Shown piece after piece: positions 32,328 to 41,480 of a DNA stretch of 64,000 bases (the first letter of the stretch is position 1; each line of letters starts with the position of its first letter). The notes under the pieces were generated by a model, which made no database searches, was not told the DNA's origin, and saw only the letters and a list, made by a program, of their open reading frames with translations. Location of the stretch: assembly GCA_964502175.1 (NCBI GenBank), contig CAZCVE010000030.1:1-64000 (forward strand). Reading direction: 5' to 3'. Source of the DNA: JAFLCL01 sp964502175. Its GTDB lineage: Bacteria > Myxococcota_A > Polyangia > Polyangiales > Sandaracinaceae. Position numbers and translations under genes: made by a program.

Positions 32328-33887
32328 GTGAAGGGTCGCCCCAGCCGCGTGAACGATGTCGATGCCGCGTTCGATCGCGCGGTCGCGCACCATCGCGCGG
32401 GACGCCTGGACGAAGCCGCGCGAGGCTACGACGCCGCGCTCTCGCGCGCGCCGCGCAGCGCGCCCGCGCTGTCGATGAAGGGCATGCTCGCGCTCCAGCG
32501 GGGACAGACCGCCGACGCGATCACGCTCATCGAGCGTGCGCTGGCGATCGATCCCGACGACGCGAGCGGCTGGAGCAACCTCGGTCACGCGTTCAAGCGC
32601 GCGGGGCGCGTCGAGGACGCGATCGCCGCATGCCGACGCGCGGTGGCGCTCGAGCCGCGACGCGCCGAAGCGCACAACAACCTCGGCAACGCGCTCCGTG
32701 ATCGCGGCGATCTCGCGGCCGCCGAGGAGGCGTTTCGTCGCGCGCTCGAGATCACGCCCACCCTGTTCGCGGCGGCCGCCAACCTCGCGCACGTGGAGGC
32801 ACGCCGCGACGGATCAGCGATCGAGGTCGTGCTCGCGACGATCGAGCGCGCCCTCTCCCTCGCGGGCAGCGCTCGCGCTGCGGATCGCGCCGATCTCCAC
32901 AACCTTCGCGGCAACGTGCTGCAACGCGCCGATCGAGCGGCCGATGCGATCGAGAGCTACCGCGCGGCGATCGCGATCGACGCATCGTTCGCCGAGGCGC
33001 TCCTCAACCTCGGGCGCGCGCTCGTGCGCGAGCTCGCGCTGGCAGACGCCGTCGAGCCGCTCCGCCGCGGGCTCGCGCTGCGCCCTCACGAGCACGCCGC
33101 GTATCCAGAGCTCGCGCTCGTGCTCCGACGGCTCGGCCGCGAAGACGAGGCCGCCGACGTCTACCGAGACTGGCATCGTCACGTGCCCGACGATCCGGTG
33201 GCCGCGCACCTCGCCGCGTCGAGCACGCGCGCGTCGATCGACGACGCGCCCGCACGCGCGAGCGCGGAGTACGTGCGTCGCGAGTTCGACGGCTTCGCGC
33301 GCTCGTTCGACGAGGTCCTCGTCGCGCGCCTCGGTTATCGCGGCCCCGAGCTCGTGGGCGAGGCGCTGACCCGCGCCGGGATCCTCCCGAACGCGGGGCT
33401 CGACGTGCTCGACGCCGGCTGCGGCACGGGGCTCGGTGCGCCGCAGCTGCGTCCCGTCGCGCGTCGACTGATCGGCGTGGATCTCTCCGCAGAGATGCTC
33501 CGACACGCGGCGTCACGCGGCGCGTACGACGAGCTCGTCGAGGCCGACTTGATCGATCACGCGGCCGGCGTGCGCGAGGCCTACGACCTCGTCGCGGCGA
33601 CCGAGGTCTTGCTCTACTTCGGAGAGCTCGACGCGATCCTGATCGCGATGGCCTCGACGCTGCGTCCTAGAGGTCGCCTCGTGATCACCGTCGAGGCGGC
33701 CGCTCCGGACGTGTCGAGATGGACGCTCGGCCCGAGCGGCCGCTATGCCCACGCGCACGGCTACCTGCGCGCCACGCTCGAAGGGGCCGGCCTCACGGTC
33801 GAGGCGATCGACAGCGTGGTCCTGCGCCAGGAGCTCGGTGTCGACGTGCGCGGCTGGCTCGCGACCAGCCGACTCGCACGTCAATGA
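32328..33887 (+). CDS. TPR protein fused to a SAM-dependent methyltransferase
   Basis: A 519-residue protein beginning GTG at 32328. Residues 10 to about 285 carry seven or so TPR units (ALSMKGMLALQRGQTADAI, AWSNLGHAFKRAGRVEDAI-type, AHNNLGNALRDRGDLAAAEEAF). The C-terminal part is a class I methyltransferase with VLDAGCGTGLGAP, LIGVDLSAEMLRHA, YDLVAATEVLLYFGEL and LRPRGRLVITVE. TPRs likely recruit the substrate. Substrate unknown. The last seven bases overlap the nuoI stop on the other strand. Confidence 0.88.
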   Translation: MKGRPSRVNDVDAAFDRAVAHHRAGRLDEAARGYDAALSRAPRSAPALSMKGMLALQRGQTADAITLIERALAIDPDDASGWSNLGHAFKRAGRVEDAIAACRRAVALEPRRAEAHNNLGNALRDRGDLAAAEEAFRRALEITPTLFAAAANLAHVEARRDGSAIEVVLATIERALSLAGSARAADRADLHNLRGNVLQRADRAADAIESYRAAIAIDASFAEALLNLGRALVRELALADAVEPLRRGLALRPHEHAAYPELALVLRRLGREDEAADVYRDWHRHVPDDPVAAHLAASSTRASIDDAPARASAEYVRREFDGFARSFDEVLVARLGYRGPELVGEALTRAGILPNAGLDVLDAGCGTGLGAPQLRPVARRLIGVDLSAEMLRHAASRGAYDELVEADLIDHAAGVREAYDLVAATEVLLYFGELDAILIAMASTLRPRGRLVITVEAAAPDVSRWTLGPSGRYAHAHGYLRATLEGAGLTVEAIDSVVLRQELGVDVRGWLATSRLARQ

Positions 33888-34468
33888 CCTTTGGCGCGAT
33901 CGATCCCGGGGTGTGACGCGTCGCCGGGCTCGTGGCGCGGGTTCGCGGTCACGTAGCTGCCGTCGCGGCCCGGGATCGACATGAGCGTCTCTTTGTCGAA
34001 GATGAAGTGCTCGCGGTCGTACGACGCGGGGACGTGGACCGCGGTGTCCATGCGGATCGCATCGCACGGGCACGCCTCGACGCAGTAGCCGCAGAAGATG
34101 CAGCGGAGCTCGTCGATGACGAAGACCTTGGGGTAGCGCTCGTAGCCGTGCTGCGCGTCGTCCGCTTCGTACTCGGCGGGCTCGATGTAGATGCACTGCG
34201 CGGGGCACGCGGTGCTGCAGCAGAGACACGCGACGCAGCGCGGGCTGCCGTCGGCGCGGTGCGTGAGGCGGTGCACGCCGCGGAAGCGCTCGGGGTACTC
34301 GCGCGTCTCGTCGGGGTAACGAACGGTCGCCGTCTTCTTCTGATCCTCGGGGCCGAGGAGGTTCGTGTAGAGGCGGCCGAACGTCTGCGCGAGGCCCTTG
34401 GCGATCGCAGGCAGGTACGCCTGATCACCGAACGTGCGCGCGGGCTTCTTGATCTTGTAGGTGGCCAT
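33881..34468 (-). CDS. nuoI: NADH-quinone oxidoreductase subunit I
   Basis: A 195-residue ferredoxin-like subunit with two 4Fe-4S motifs, CVACLCCSTACP and CIFCGYCVEACP. It carries electrons from the peripheral arm toward NuoB (clusters N6a and N6b). It is the last gene of the nuoABCDGHI cluster; 12 bases separate it from nuoH. The cluster ends here, so nuoJKLMN must lie elsewhere. Confidence 0.96.
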   Translation of the reverse strand: MATYKIKKPARTFGDQAYLPAIAKGLAQTFGRLYTNLLGPEDQKKTATVRYPDETREYPERFRGVHRLTHRADGSPRCVACLCCSTACPAQCIYIEPAEYEADDAQHGYERYPKVFVIDELRCIFCGYCVEACPCDAIRMDTAVHVPASYDREHFIFDKETLMSIPGRDGSYVTANPRHEPGDASHPGIDRAKGH

Positions 34469-34480
34469 TCGCTCACGCCC

Positions 34481-35887
34481 TCACTGGAACAGCAGGATGA
34501 GAATCCCGGTGACGAACACGTTGAGCAGCGAGAGCGGAAGGAACAGCTTCCAGCAGAGCTGCATGATCTGGTCGTAGCGGAAGCGCGGAAGCGTCCAGCG
34601 GACCTGGAGGCTGAGCACGCCGAGCAGGAGCGCCTTGCCCAGGAACGCGACGATCGAGACGACCGTCACGAACAAGTGCGAGTTCGCGACCGTGCTGAGG
34701 AACTCCCAGTTCGTGCCCGTCAGATCGAAGTGGTAGCCGAACGCCTCCCAGCCGCTGCGGCCGAGGCCCGGCACGTCCCAGCCGCCGAAGAAGATCACCG
34801 CGATGAGCATCGAGCTCACGGCGACCTCGAGGAACTCGGCGATCATGAACATCAGCCACTTGCCCGAGCTGTACTCGAGGAAGTAGCCGGCCACGATCTC
34901 CGACTCGCCCTCGGGGGCATCGAAGGGAACGCGCTTGTACTCCGCGATCGACGCGAAGAAGAAGAGGACGAACGCGAGCGGCTGGTAGAAGACGCCCCAC
35001 GCCGGGAGGAACCCGAGGAAGCTGTTCTCCGCCTGCCACACGACCATCTCTTCGAGACGGAGCGTGTCGTAGAGCATGAAGCAGCCGACCAGCGAGAGAC
35101 CGAGCGTGACCTCGTAGCTGACCATCTGGCTCGCGGCGCGGATGCCGCCGAGGAGCGCGAACTTGTTGTCGCTCGAGTAGCCCGCGATGGCCGCGGCGAT
35201 GACGCCCGTGCCGCCGACCGCGAACATGTAGAGGATGCCGACGTTCAGGCTCGCGACCTGGAGGTGCGTCATCGGACCGTCGATCACGCCCTCGTTCGGC
35301 AGCTGATCGAAGACGTAGTCGAGGTGCAGGTCCGGGCCGAACGGGATCACGGCGCCGAGCGCGAACGCGGGGATCATCGCGATGATCGGCGCGATGCCGA
35401 AGAGGAACTTGTCCGCCTTGGGCGGGATGATGTCTTCCTTCGTGAACGCCTTCACCGCGTCGAACAGCGCGTGAAGACCTCCGAAGAGCGTGAGGCGGTC
35501 GTGGTGGAAGAGGTGCGGCAGCACCATCGCGCCCACGGCCTGCGCGGGCGCGCCGAGCGCCGCGAGGATGAGCAGCGTTCCCCACGAGATCGGGAGCAGC
35601 CACAGCGCGGGCTCTTCGGCGTCGCCGAGGAAGCACATGACGAGCGCGAGCAGCGCCGTCGCGCCCGCGCCTGCCGCCGACGCGTAGCCCCCCATCTGCA
35701 GCATGGGGATGTTCTCGATCACGAACGCCGGCATCTTCACGCCGCCCATGTACGGACCGAGTCGGTCCTGGAACATGGCGCTCTGACGTCGCTCGAAGAG
35801 CACGAACACCGGGGCGTAGAGCAAGAGCGCCACGCCGAGGATGAACGCCATCTTCAGGATGGCACCGAGGATGAACCAGAAGTCCAT
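34481..35887 (-). CDS. nuoH: NADH-quinone oxidoreductase subunit H with a loop insertion
   Basis: A 468-residue membrane subunit that joins the two arms and forms the quinone site. FERRQSAMFQDRLGPY near residues 31-46 matches the ERR...RxGPN motif. GGLHALFDAVKAFTKED, which normally follows within about 15 residues, only appears at about 135-152. The intervening 88 residues include hydrophobic stretches (TALLALVMCFLGDA, WGTLLILAALGAPAQAVGAM). Later motifs (FDAPEGESEIVAGYFLEYSS, LPRFRYDQIM) are normal. Typical NuoH is 320-350 residues. Confidence 0.94.
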   Translation of the reverse strand: MDFWFILGAILKMAFILGVALLLYAPVFVLFERRQSAMFQDRLGPYMGGVKMPAFVIENIPMLQMGGYASAAGAGATALLALVMCFLGDAEEPALWLLPISWGTLLILAALGAPAQAVGAMVLPHLFHHDRLTLFGGLHALFDAVKAFTKEDIIPPKADKFLFGIAPIIAMIPAFALGAVIPFGPDLHLDYVFDQLPNEGVIDGPMTHLQVASLNVGILYMFAVGGTGVIAAAIAGYSSDNKFALLGGIRAASQMVSYEVTLGLSLVGCFMLYDTLRLEEMVVWQAENSFLGFLPAWGVFYQPLAFVLFFFASIAEYKRVPFDAPEGESEIVAGYFLEYSSGKWLMFMIAEFLEVAVSSMLIAVIFFGGWDVPGLGRSGWEAFGYHFDLTGTNWEFLSTVANSHLFVTVVSIVAFLGKALLLGVLSLQVRWTLPRFRYDQIMQLCWKLFLPLSLLNVFVTGILILLFQ

Positions 35888-35907
35888 GTCGTCTTCCTAG
35901 GCCTTCT

Positions 35908-37506
35908 TCATTCCGCCGGAGTGGGGGCAGCCGTGTCGCCGACGCTCGTCGGCGCGGAGTGGGTCGCGAGCGCGCCGCGCACGTCCGACAGCTGCTTCAT
36001 GGAGAGATCCACACCGGTCGCCGCGGCGATCGAGAGCAGCGTCTCCCAGGCGCTCGTGATGCCCATCGGCGCGCTCACGGCCTTCTTGAACGTCTGGACG
36101 ACGCCCTGCGCGTTGGTGAACGCGCCGCTCGACTCGGCCACCGACGCGACCGGCACGACGAGCGTGGCGACCTGCGTGAGCGGGCCGATGTTGCTCGAGA
36201 GGTTCACGTGCGGAACGTTCGCGAGCGACGCGAGCTGCTCGACGCCCTCCGACGCCGCCCAGCCGAGCGAGAGGATCGCGTCGACCTCGCGTCGATCGAC
36301 GGCCTTCACGAGATCCTCCAGCGACTGCAGCCCTGCCCCACCGGCGACCATCACGGCCCCCACGCGGTTCGGGTTGTTGTCTGCGTTGCGGAGGATCTTG
36401 TCGGACTTCCAGCCGCCGAGCGCCGCGAGGTAGAGCTTCTTCGCGCCCAGCGCTGACCCGAGCCGCGCCGCGACGAAGTTGTCCTCGTTCGACGCCTGAG
36501 CGCTCAGCACGATCGCGAGCTTGCTCGCCGTCTTGAGGAGCTTCACCGCGCCTTCGATCGCAGCCTGTCGCGGCACCTCGACGACGCGACCGTCCTGACG
36601 CGCGCGGCCCGTGAGGATGCGATCCTCGTGGAAGCGCTTGTAGGACATCATGCCGTCGTCGCACATCCAGAACTTGTTGACGGCCTCGTTGTCGCGCGGG
36701 CGCAGGCGGTAAACGCGCTGGTAGCGCGGGTCGTAGTCGACCCACGTGTTGCAGCCCGTCGCGCAGCCCGTGCACACGCTCGGCGTCGAGCGCAGGAACC
36801 AGACGCGCGCCTTGAAGCGGAAGTCCTTGCTCGTGAGCGCGCCGACGGGGCACACGTGCTCGGTCATCAGCGTGTAGTCGTGATCGAGCTCGCGACCCGG
36901 CGAGACCGTGATCTCGTTGCGGTTGCCGCGCTCGCGCATGTCGAGCACGTGGTCGCCCACGACCTCGTCGCAGAAGCGGATGCAGCGCGTGCACATGATG
37001 CAGCGCTCGGCGTCGTAGACGATCGTCGGCCCGAAGCGCACCGCCTTGGGCTTGTGCACGGGCTCGGTGTCCTTGCGCTTCAGCTTCTTCTGGTGCGCGA
37101 GCCAGTAGTCCTGGAGCTTGCACTCACCGGCCTGATCGCAGATCGGGCAGTCGACGGGGTGGTTCAGCAGGAGGAACTCCTGCACCGCGCCCTGCGCCTT
37201 CTCGACGGCTGCGCCCTTGCTGATGACCTCCATGCCCTCGGCGGCCTCGATCTGGCACGCGGGCTGGAGCTTGTTCTTCGTCGTCTCGACGTAGTCCTTC
37301 TTCTTCTCGTCCCACGCGAGGATCGGCAGCGCCATCGGGCGCGCGCTCTTGATCTCCACGAGGCACATGCGGCAGTTGGCCGCGATCGAGAGGCCCGGGT
37401 GCCAGCAGTAGTGCGGGATCTCGGTGCCCTTCTTCCACGCCGCGCGGATGATCGTCTCACCCGGCTCGAAGGGAATCTCCGCGCCATCCAGTTTGAAGAC
37501 CGGCAT
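35908..37506 (-). CDS. nuoG: NADH-quinone oxidoreductase subunit G
   Basis: A 532-residue subunit. Cluster motifs in order: a 2Fe-2S site (PHYCWHPGL, NCRMCLVE, QPAC), an HxxxCxxC site (HPVDCPICDQAGEC), CIMCTRCIRFC, and CTGCATGCN in the molybdopterin-like part. The C-terminal region is shorter than in most NuoG proteins (700-900 residues). NuoE and NuoF, its usual partners for NADH oxidation, are absent from this operon. Confidence 0.95.
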   Translation of the reverse strand: MPVFKLDGAEIPFEPGETIIRAAWKKGTEIPHYCWHPGLSIAANCRMCLVEIKSARPMALPILAWDEKKKDYVETTKNKLQPACQIEAAEGMEVISKGAAVEKAQGAVQEFLLLNHPVDCPICDQAGECKLQDYWLAHQKKLKRKDTEPVHKPKAVRFGPTIVYDAERCIMCTRCIRFCDEVVGDHVLDMRERGNRNEITVSPGRELDHDYTLMTEHVCPVGALTSKDFRFKARVWFLRSTPSVCTGCATGCNTWVDYDPRYQRVYRLRPRDNEAVNKFWMCDDGMMSYKRFHEDRILTGRARQDGRVVEVPRQAAIEGAVKLLKTASKLAIVLSAQASNEDNFVAARLGSALGAKKLYLAALGGWKSDKILRNADNNPNRVGAVMVAGGAGLQSLEDLVKAVDRREVDAILSLGWAASEGVEQLASLANVPHVNLSSNIGPLTQVATLVVPVASVAESSGAFTNAQGVVQTFKKAVSAPMGITSAWETLLSIAAATGVDLSMKQLSDVRGALATHSAPTSVGDTAAPTPAE

Positions 37507-37536
37507 CTCAGCTCACCACGTTGGAAGACGTCATCT

Positions 37537-38754
37537 TCATCGGTCGCACTCGCCGCCGATCATGTTGATCGAGCCGAACGTGGGGACGATGTCGGGGATC
37601 ATGTCGCCGACGAGCATCTCGCGACACGCCTGGAGGTTGAGGAAGCTCGGCGGCCGCACGCGCACGCGGTAGGGCGTGCCCGAGCCGTCCGAGACGATGT
37701 AGAAGCCGAGCTCGCCGTTGCCGCCCTCGGTGAACGAGTAGACCTCGCCCGGCGGGACCTTGACGCCCTCCATCACGATCTTGAAGTGCGCGATCGTGCC
37801 CTCGATCGTGTCGTAGACGTCCTGCTTCTCGGGGAACACGTAGCGGACGTCGTCGATGTTGACCGGGCCCGAGTCGGGCATCTTCTCGATGCACTGGCGG
37901 ATGATGCGGATCGCTTGACGCGTCTCTTCGAACCGGCACATGAAGCGGTCGTAGTTGTCGCCGTCGTGTCCGACCGGAACGTCGAAGTCGACGTCCTTGT
38001 AGAACATGTACGGGTTGGCCTTGCGGACGTCGTAGTCCACGCCCGTCGACCGGAGGATCGGGCCCGTCACACCGAGCGCGAGCGCGCGCTCGGGGCGGAG
38101 CTTGCCGATGCCCTGCATGCGGTCGAGGAAGATGCGGTTCCTGAGCACGAGCTGCTCGGTCTCCGCCATCGCCTCTTCGACCTGCGGCAGCACCGCGAGC
38201 GTGTGCGCCTTGAAGTGCTCCGTGGGCGGCTTCGCCATGCCGCCGATGCGGCCGAAGCTGTGCGTGAGGCGCGCGCCGGTCTCCTGCTCGAGCACGTCCC
38301 ACACGTAGTCGCGCGTCTTGATGCACCAGAGGAACGGCGTGAACGCGCCGAGCTCCATGAGGCTCGCGCTGTTGCACGTGAGGTGATCGCTGATGCGCGC
38401 GAGCTCACCGAGGATCATGCGGTACCAGGTGCAGCGCTCCGGCACCTTGAGCCCCGCGAGCTTCTCCACCGCGAGCGAGAAGCCCACGTTGTTGAGCATC
38501 GGCGAGACGTAGTTGAGCCGGTCGACGTACGGGTAGACCTGGTTCCAGTTTCCGCGCTCGCAGCTCTTCTCGAAGCCGCGGTGGAGGTAGCCAGGCTGGA
38601 TGTCCACGTCGACGATCGTCTCGCCGTCGAGGTCGAGGACCATGCGGATGGTGCCGTGCATCGCGGGATGCGACGGGCCCATGTTGAGGCGCATCGGCTC
38701 GGCCGGCAGCTCGAGCTGTCCGTCCTCGTCGAGGTCTTCGTAGTTGGTCTCCAT
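37537..38754 (-). CDS. nuoD: NADH-quinone oxidoreductase subunit D
   Basis: A 405-residue subunit with NMGPSHPAMHGTIR, GYLHRGFEKSCE, RLNYVSPMLNN and a C-terminal SINMIGGECDR. It lines the quinone pocket together with NuoB and is related to NiFe hydrogenase large subunits. Stand-alone, not fused with NuoC. Thirty bases separate it from nuoG and 70 from nuoC. Confidence 0.97.
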   Translation of the reverse strand: METNYEDLDEDGQLELPAEPMRLNMGPSHPAMHGTIRMVLDLDGETIVDVDIQPGYLHRGFEKSCERGNWNQVYPYVDRLNYVSPMLNNVGFSLAVEKLAGLKVPERCTWYRMILGELARISDHLTCNSASLMELGAFTPFLWCIKTRDYVWDVLEQETGARLTHSFGRIGGMAKPPTEHFKAHTLAVLPQVEEAMAETEQLVLRNRIFLDRMQGIGKLRPERALALGVTGPILRSTGVDYDVRKANPYMFYKDVDFDVPVGHDGDNYDRFMCRFEETRQAIRIIRQCIEKMPDSGPVNIDDVRYVFPEKQDVYDTIEGTIAHFKIVMEGVKVPPGEVYSFTEGGNGELGFYIVSDGSGTPYRVRVRPPSFLNLQACREMLVGDMIPDIVPTFGSINMIGGECDR

Positions 38755-38824
38755 CGATGGATTCTCCGGAAGCGGCGCTGGAAGTCGGGTCAGGGATGCG
38801 GGGCCACGGCGCGGTCGGCGCGTG

Positions 38825-39505
38825 TCACTCCGCGTCGGGGGGAGTCTTCTCTTCGAGATACTCGGAGCCCTTGCTCAACGAAGGACGCTGGCCCTGCTGG
38901 ACGCCGATCGCCGGCGAGACCTGCACGTCGCCGCCGCTGAGCCGCTCGGCCCAGTCCACTCGCGACCACGGCTGACCCATGTCCGGACCGAACGGCGGCA
39001 GCTTGTCGATGCCCTCGATCTCTCGGTACGGCATGAGCGGCTGCGTCTTCTCGATCGGGTAGTCCTTGCGGAGCGGGAAGCCCTGGAACTCGGGGTACAT
39101 GAGGATGCGGCGCAGGTCGGGGTGGTTCGCGAACTCGATCCCGAACATGTCGAAGATCTCGCGCTCGGCCCACGACGCGCCGGCCCACACGGGGAACACG
39201 GTGTCGAGCTTCTCGCCCTCGGCCACGCGCACCTTGAGGCGCACGCGGTGGTTCTTCGTGCTCGAGCGCATGAAGAGCACCACGTCGAAGCGCGGCTCTC
39301 CATCCTGCGCGCGCAGCGGGTAGTCCGCCGCGGTGAGGTCGATGAAGTGATCCATCGCGCACTCCGCGTCGTCGCGGATGAAGCGCGCGGCCTCGAGCCA
39401 ATCCTTGGCTCCAACGATGGCCTCGTCGTCACCACGGAAGTCGCTCGTCGCGAGGATCTTCGCGCCGAGCTGGGCCTTGAGCCTGTCGATGACCTTCTTG
39501 CTCAT
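38825..39505 (-). CDS. nuoC: NADH-quinone oxidoreductase subunit C
   Basis: A 226-residue subunit with the 30-kDa signature WAEREIFDMFGIEFANHPDLRR-like segment and GFPLRKDYPIE. It packs against NuoD in the peripheral arm. Its C-terminus is somewhat extended after VDWAERLSGG. It follows nuoB with 15 bases. Confidence 0.96.
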   Translation of the reverse strand: MSKKVIDRLKAQLGAKILATSDFRGDDEAIVGAKDWLEAARFIRDDAECAMDHFIDLTAADYPLRAQDGEPRFDVVLFMRSSTKNHRVRLKVRVAEGEKLDTVFPVWAGASWAEREIFDMFGIEFANHPDLRRILMYPEFQGFPLRKDYPIEKTQPLMPYREIEGIDKLPPFGPDMGQPWSRVDWAERLSGGDVQVSPAIGVQQGQRPSLSKGSEYLEEKTPPDAE

Positions 39506-39520
39506 GGGTTCGGCTCCGGC

Positions 39521-40267
39521 TCAGTGGTGATCGTCGTGATCCTTCTCGGCGCGGGTCTCCCCATCGCGCGAGAGGATCGTGACGGACTCGACGGGGCGCT
39601 GGGACAGAGACTCCTCGAGGAGCTCGGCGACCGTCGGCGCGGCGCCGTGCGTCAGCGCCTTCTCTTCCTTCATGCGCTCCTGGCCGAAGTACACCGCGGT
39701 GCCCTTCTTCCGGATCTTCGCCATGGCCGGCACCTCGCGCGGGGGCGCGACGAGGCCGGTGGTGCGGTTGCCCTGGCCGACCTTCTCCATGAGGAGCATC
39801 AGGCCATCGAGCACGGCCTCGGGGCGCGGCGGACAGCCGGGCACGTACACGTCGACGGGGATCACCTTGTCGATGCCCGGGAGCGTCGCGTAGTTGTCGT
39901 AGAAGCCGCCGCACGACGCGCACGTTCCGAACGCGAGCACGTACTTCGGGTCGCCCATCTGCTCGTACACACGCTTGAGCGCGGGCGCCTGGCGCTGGCT
40001 CACGGTGCCCACGACCCAGAGCAGATCGCTCTGGCGCGGCGAGAAGCGCGGAGCCTCGGCGCCGAAGCGCGCGACGTCGTAGCGCGGGCCTGCGACGGCC
40101 ATGAACTCCATGCCGCAGCACGCCGTGACGAACGGGTACTGGAACAGCGAGTACTTGCGCGCCCAGCCGAGGAGCTCTTCGAGGCGCGTGGTCACGAAGC
40201 CAGCGTCGCCGCCGCCCATGACGGCCTTGGAGGGGATCGAATTTCCGGAGCCGCGTACGTCAGCCAT
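39521..40267 (-). CDS. nuoB: NADH-quinone oxidoreductase subunit B
   Basis: A 248-residue subunit that holds cluster N2. Cys ligands lie in TACCGMEFMA, GTCASCGGFYDNYA and VYVPGCPPRPEAVL. It is longer than many NuoB proteins (about 160-220) because of a C-terminal tail rich in Glu, Asp and His (AEKDHDDHH) that may be flexible. It lies three bases after nuoA. Confidence 0.97.
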   Translation of the reverse strand: MADVRGSGNSIPSKAVMGGGDAGFVTTRLEELLGWARKYSLFQYPFVTACCGMEFMAVAGPRYDVARFGAEAPRFSPRQSDLLWVVGTVSQRQAPALKRVYEQMGDPKYVLAFGTCASCGGFYDNYATLPGIDKVIPVDVYVPGCPPRPEAVLDGLMLLMEKVGQGNRTTGLVAPPREVPAMAKIRKKGTAVYFGQERMKEEKALTHGAAPTVAELLEESLSQRPVESVTILSRDGETRAEKDHDDHH

Positions 40268-40270
40268 TCG

Positions 40271-40630
40271 TCATCGCTCCCATTCCAAGGCGCCCTTCTT
40301 CCAGGCGTACACGAGCGTCGCGCTCAGCACGGAGAGGAAGAGGACCATCTCGACGAGGCCGAACCACCCGAGCGTGCGGAACTGAGCCGCCCACGGGTAG
40401 AGGAAGACGGCCTCGATGTCGAAGACCACGAACAAGATCGCGGTCAGGTAGAACTTGATCGAGAGGCGGACGTGCGCGGCACCGGTGGTGGGCGATCCGG
40501 ACTCGAACGGCAGCATCTTCTCGGGCGTCGGGGTGTGGGTTCCACCGAGGCTGGCCAGCGTGAACATCACGACGGCGAGCGTCACCGCGACGAAGAGCAT
40601 CAAGAAGACTGGGAAATACGCCTCGAACAT
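40271..40630 (-). CDS. nuoA: NADH-quinone oxidoreductase subunit A
   Basis: A 119-residue membrane subunit with three helices and the conserved PFESG motif (KMLPFESGSP) and FVVFDIEAVFLYPWA. The start at 40630 (MFEAYFPVFL) gives normal length; the frame stays open to 40762 without a sensible start. First gene of the nuoABCDGHI operon. Confidence 0.95.
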   Translation of the reverse strand: MFEAYFPVFLMLFVAVTLAVVMFTLASLGGTHTPTPEKMLPFESGSPTTGAAHVRLSIKFYLTAILFVVFDIEAVFLYPWAAQFRTLGWFGLVEMVLFLSVLSATLVYAWKKGALEWER

Positions 40631-40892
40631 CGTGGTCCGTGTTCCGGGCGGTCGAGGTGCGCCGAAGGTCGCACCATCGATCCGCCCCTCGTGAAAAGCC
40701 GCGGAAAATCGCAGCCGGAGGGAGGGCGGAGCGGTTCTAGTCGGGTGCCCCGGGGGTGTCAACGACCGTCACGGCCCGGCACGGCCTTGCCTGTGGCCGC
40801 AGGGGCATCCGGCCCCTCCTCGAGCGGGACCGACCAGGCCCCGCCTGCTTGGGGCTCCTCTGAGGCGATCCTCTGAGGCGATCTGCACGGAC
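40631..40892. promoter_or_regulatory. presumed nuo promoter region
   Basis: No gene is seen here. The interval upstream of nuoA should hold the operon promoter, but I cannot point to clear -35/-10 boxes. A direct repeat CCTCTGAGGCGAT is present twice at about 40856-40882, next to the stop of the gene at 40893. Confidence 0.4.
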
Positions 40893-41480
40893 TCATCGTT
40901 GCGGCCCGGCCGCGTCGAAGAAGAGAGCGAGCGAGAGTCCCGAGGCGTCGAGGCGAGCCGTCTCCAGCCGGGCCACCGCCCGCGGAATCGCCAGGTCCGC
41001 GAACACCGCCCACGTCTCGAGGTCGCCCGATGAACGAAACCACAATACCTCGGGCGCGTTGCGCCACAGGTCGAGCTCGCTCCAGCTGAGCAGGGTGGCA
41101 ACCCGCTCAGCGTCAGCGCCGAACCCCTTCCAGCCCTCGACGATCCCCCGGTGCACGCGGCACATCCCGGCAACGAGCGCGCCGTCTCCGAGGAGGAAGG
41201 CAGCGTGGCGCATGCACGTGCGGCGAGGATCGGCCGGTTCCGACGCCGTTCCCAGTCCCAGATCGAACGCCACGCACGACGCGACACCTGGGTACCCGAA
41301 CTTGGCGACTCGGGCGACGTCGGCGACGATCAGTACGCCGTCCGACCTTCGCCTGAAGTACGAATCGTTCGGCGACCGTTCGAACCCATGGGCGCGCAAG
41401 GCTCGACCCAGCGATGCATGGATCGCCTTCTTCGCTGCGAGACCTTTGACTAGATCTGTCGTCACGCCGACACGCCCCAT
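40893..41480 (-). CDS. hypothetical protein, possibly DUF4304-like
   Basis: A 195-residue cytoplasmic protein. ALGRALRAHGFERSPNDSYFRRRSDG and VASCVAFDLGLG loosely resemble DUF4304 proteins, then WSELDLWRNAPEVLWFRS. Base composition is somewhat less GC-rich than its neighbours. No motif that gives function. The start at 41480 is uncertain because a GTG a few codons downstream is equally likely. Confidence 0.65.
   Translation of the reverse strand: MGRVGVTTDLVKGLAAKKAIHASLGRALRAHGFERSPNDSYFRRRSDGVLIVADVARVAKFGYPGVASCVAFDLGLGTASEPADPRRTCMRHAAFLLGDGALVAGMCRVHRGIVEGWKGFGADAERVATLLSWSELDLWRNAPEVLWFRSSGDLETWAVFADLAIPRAVARLETARLDASGLSLALFFDAAGPQR

Noticed and set aside
33932..40876. Long plus-strand frames opposite the nuo genes
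   Set aside because: They are antisense shadows of well-conserved complex I genes in GC-rich DNA and have no motifs of their own.
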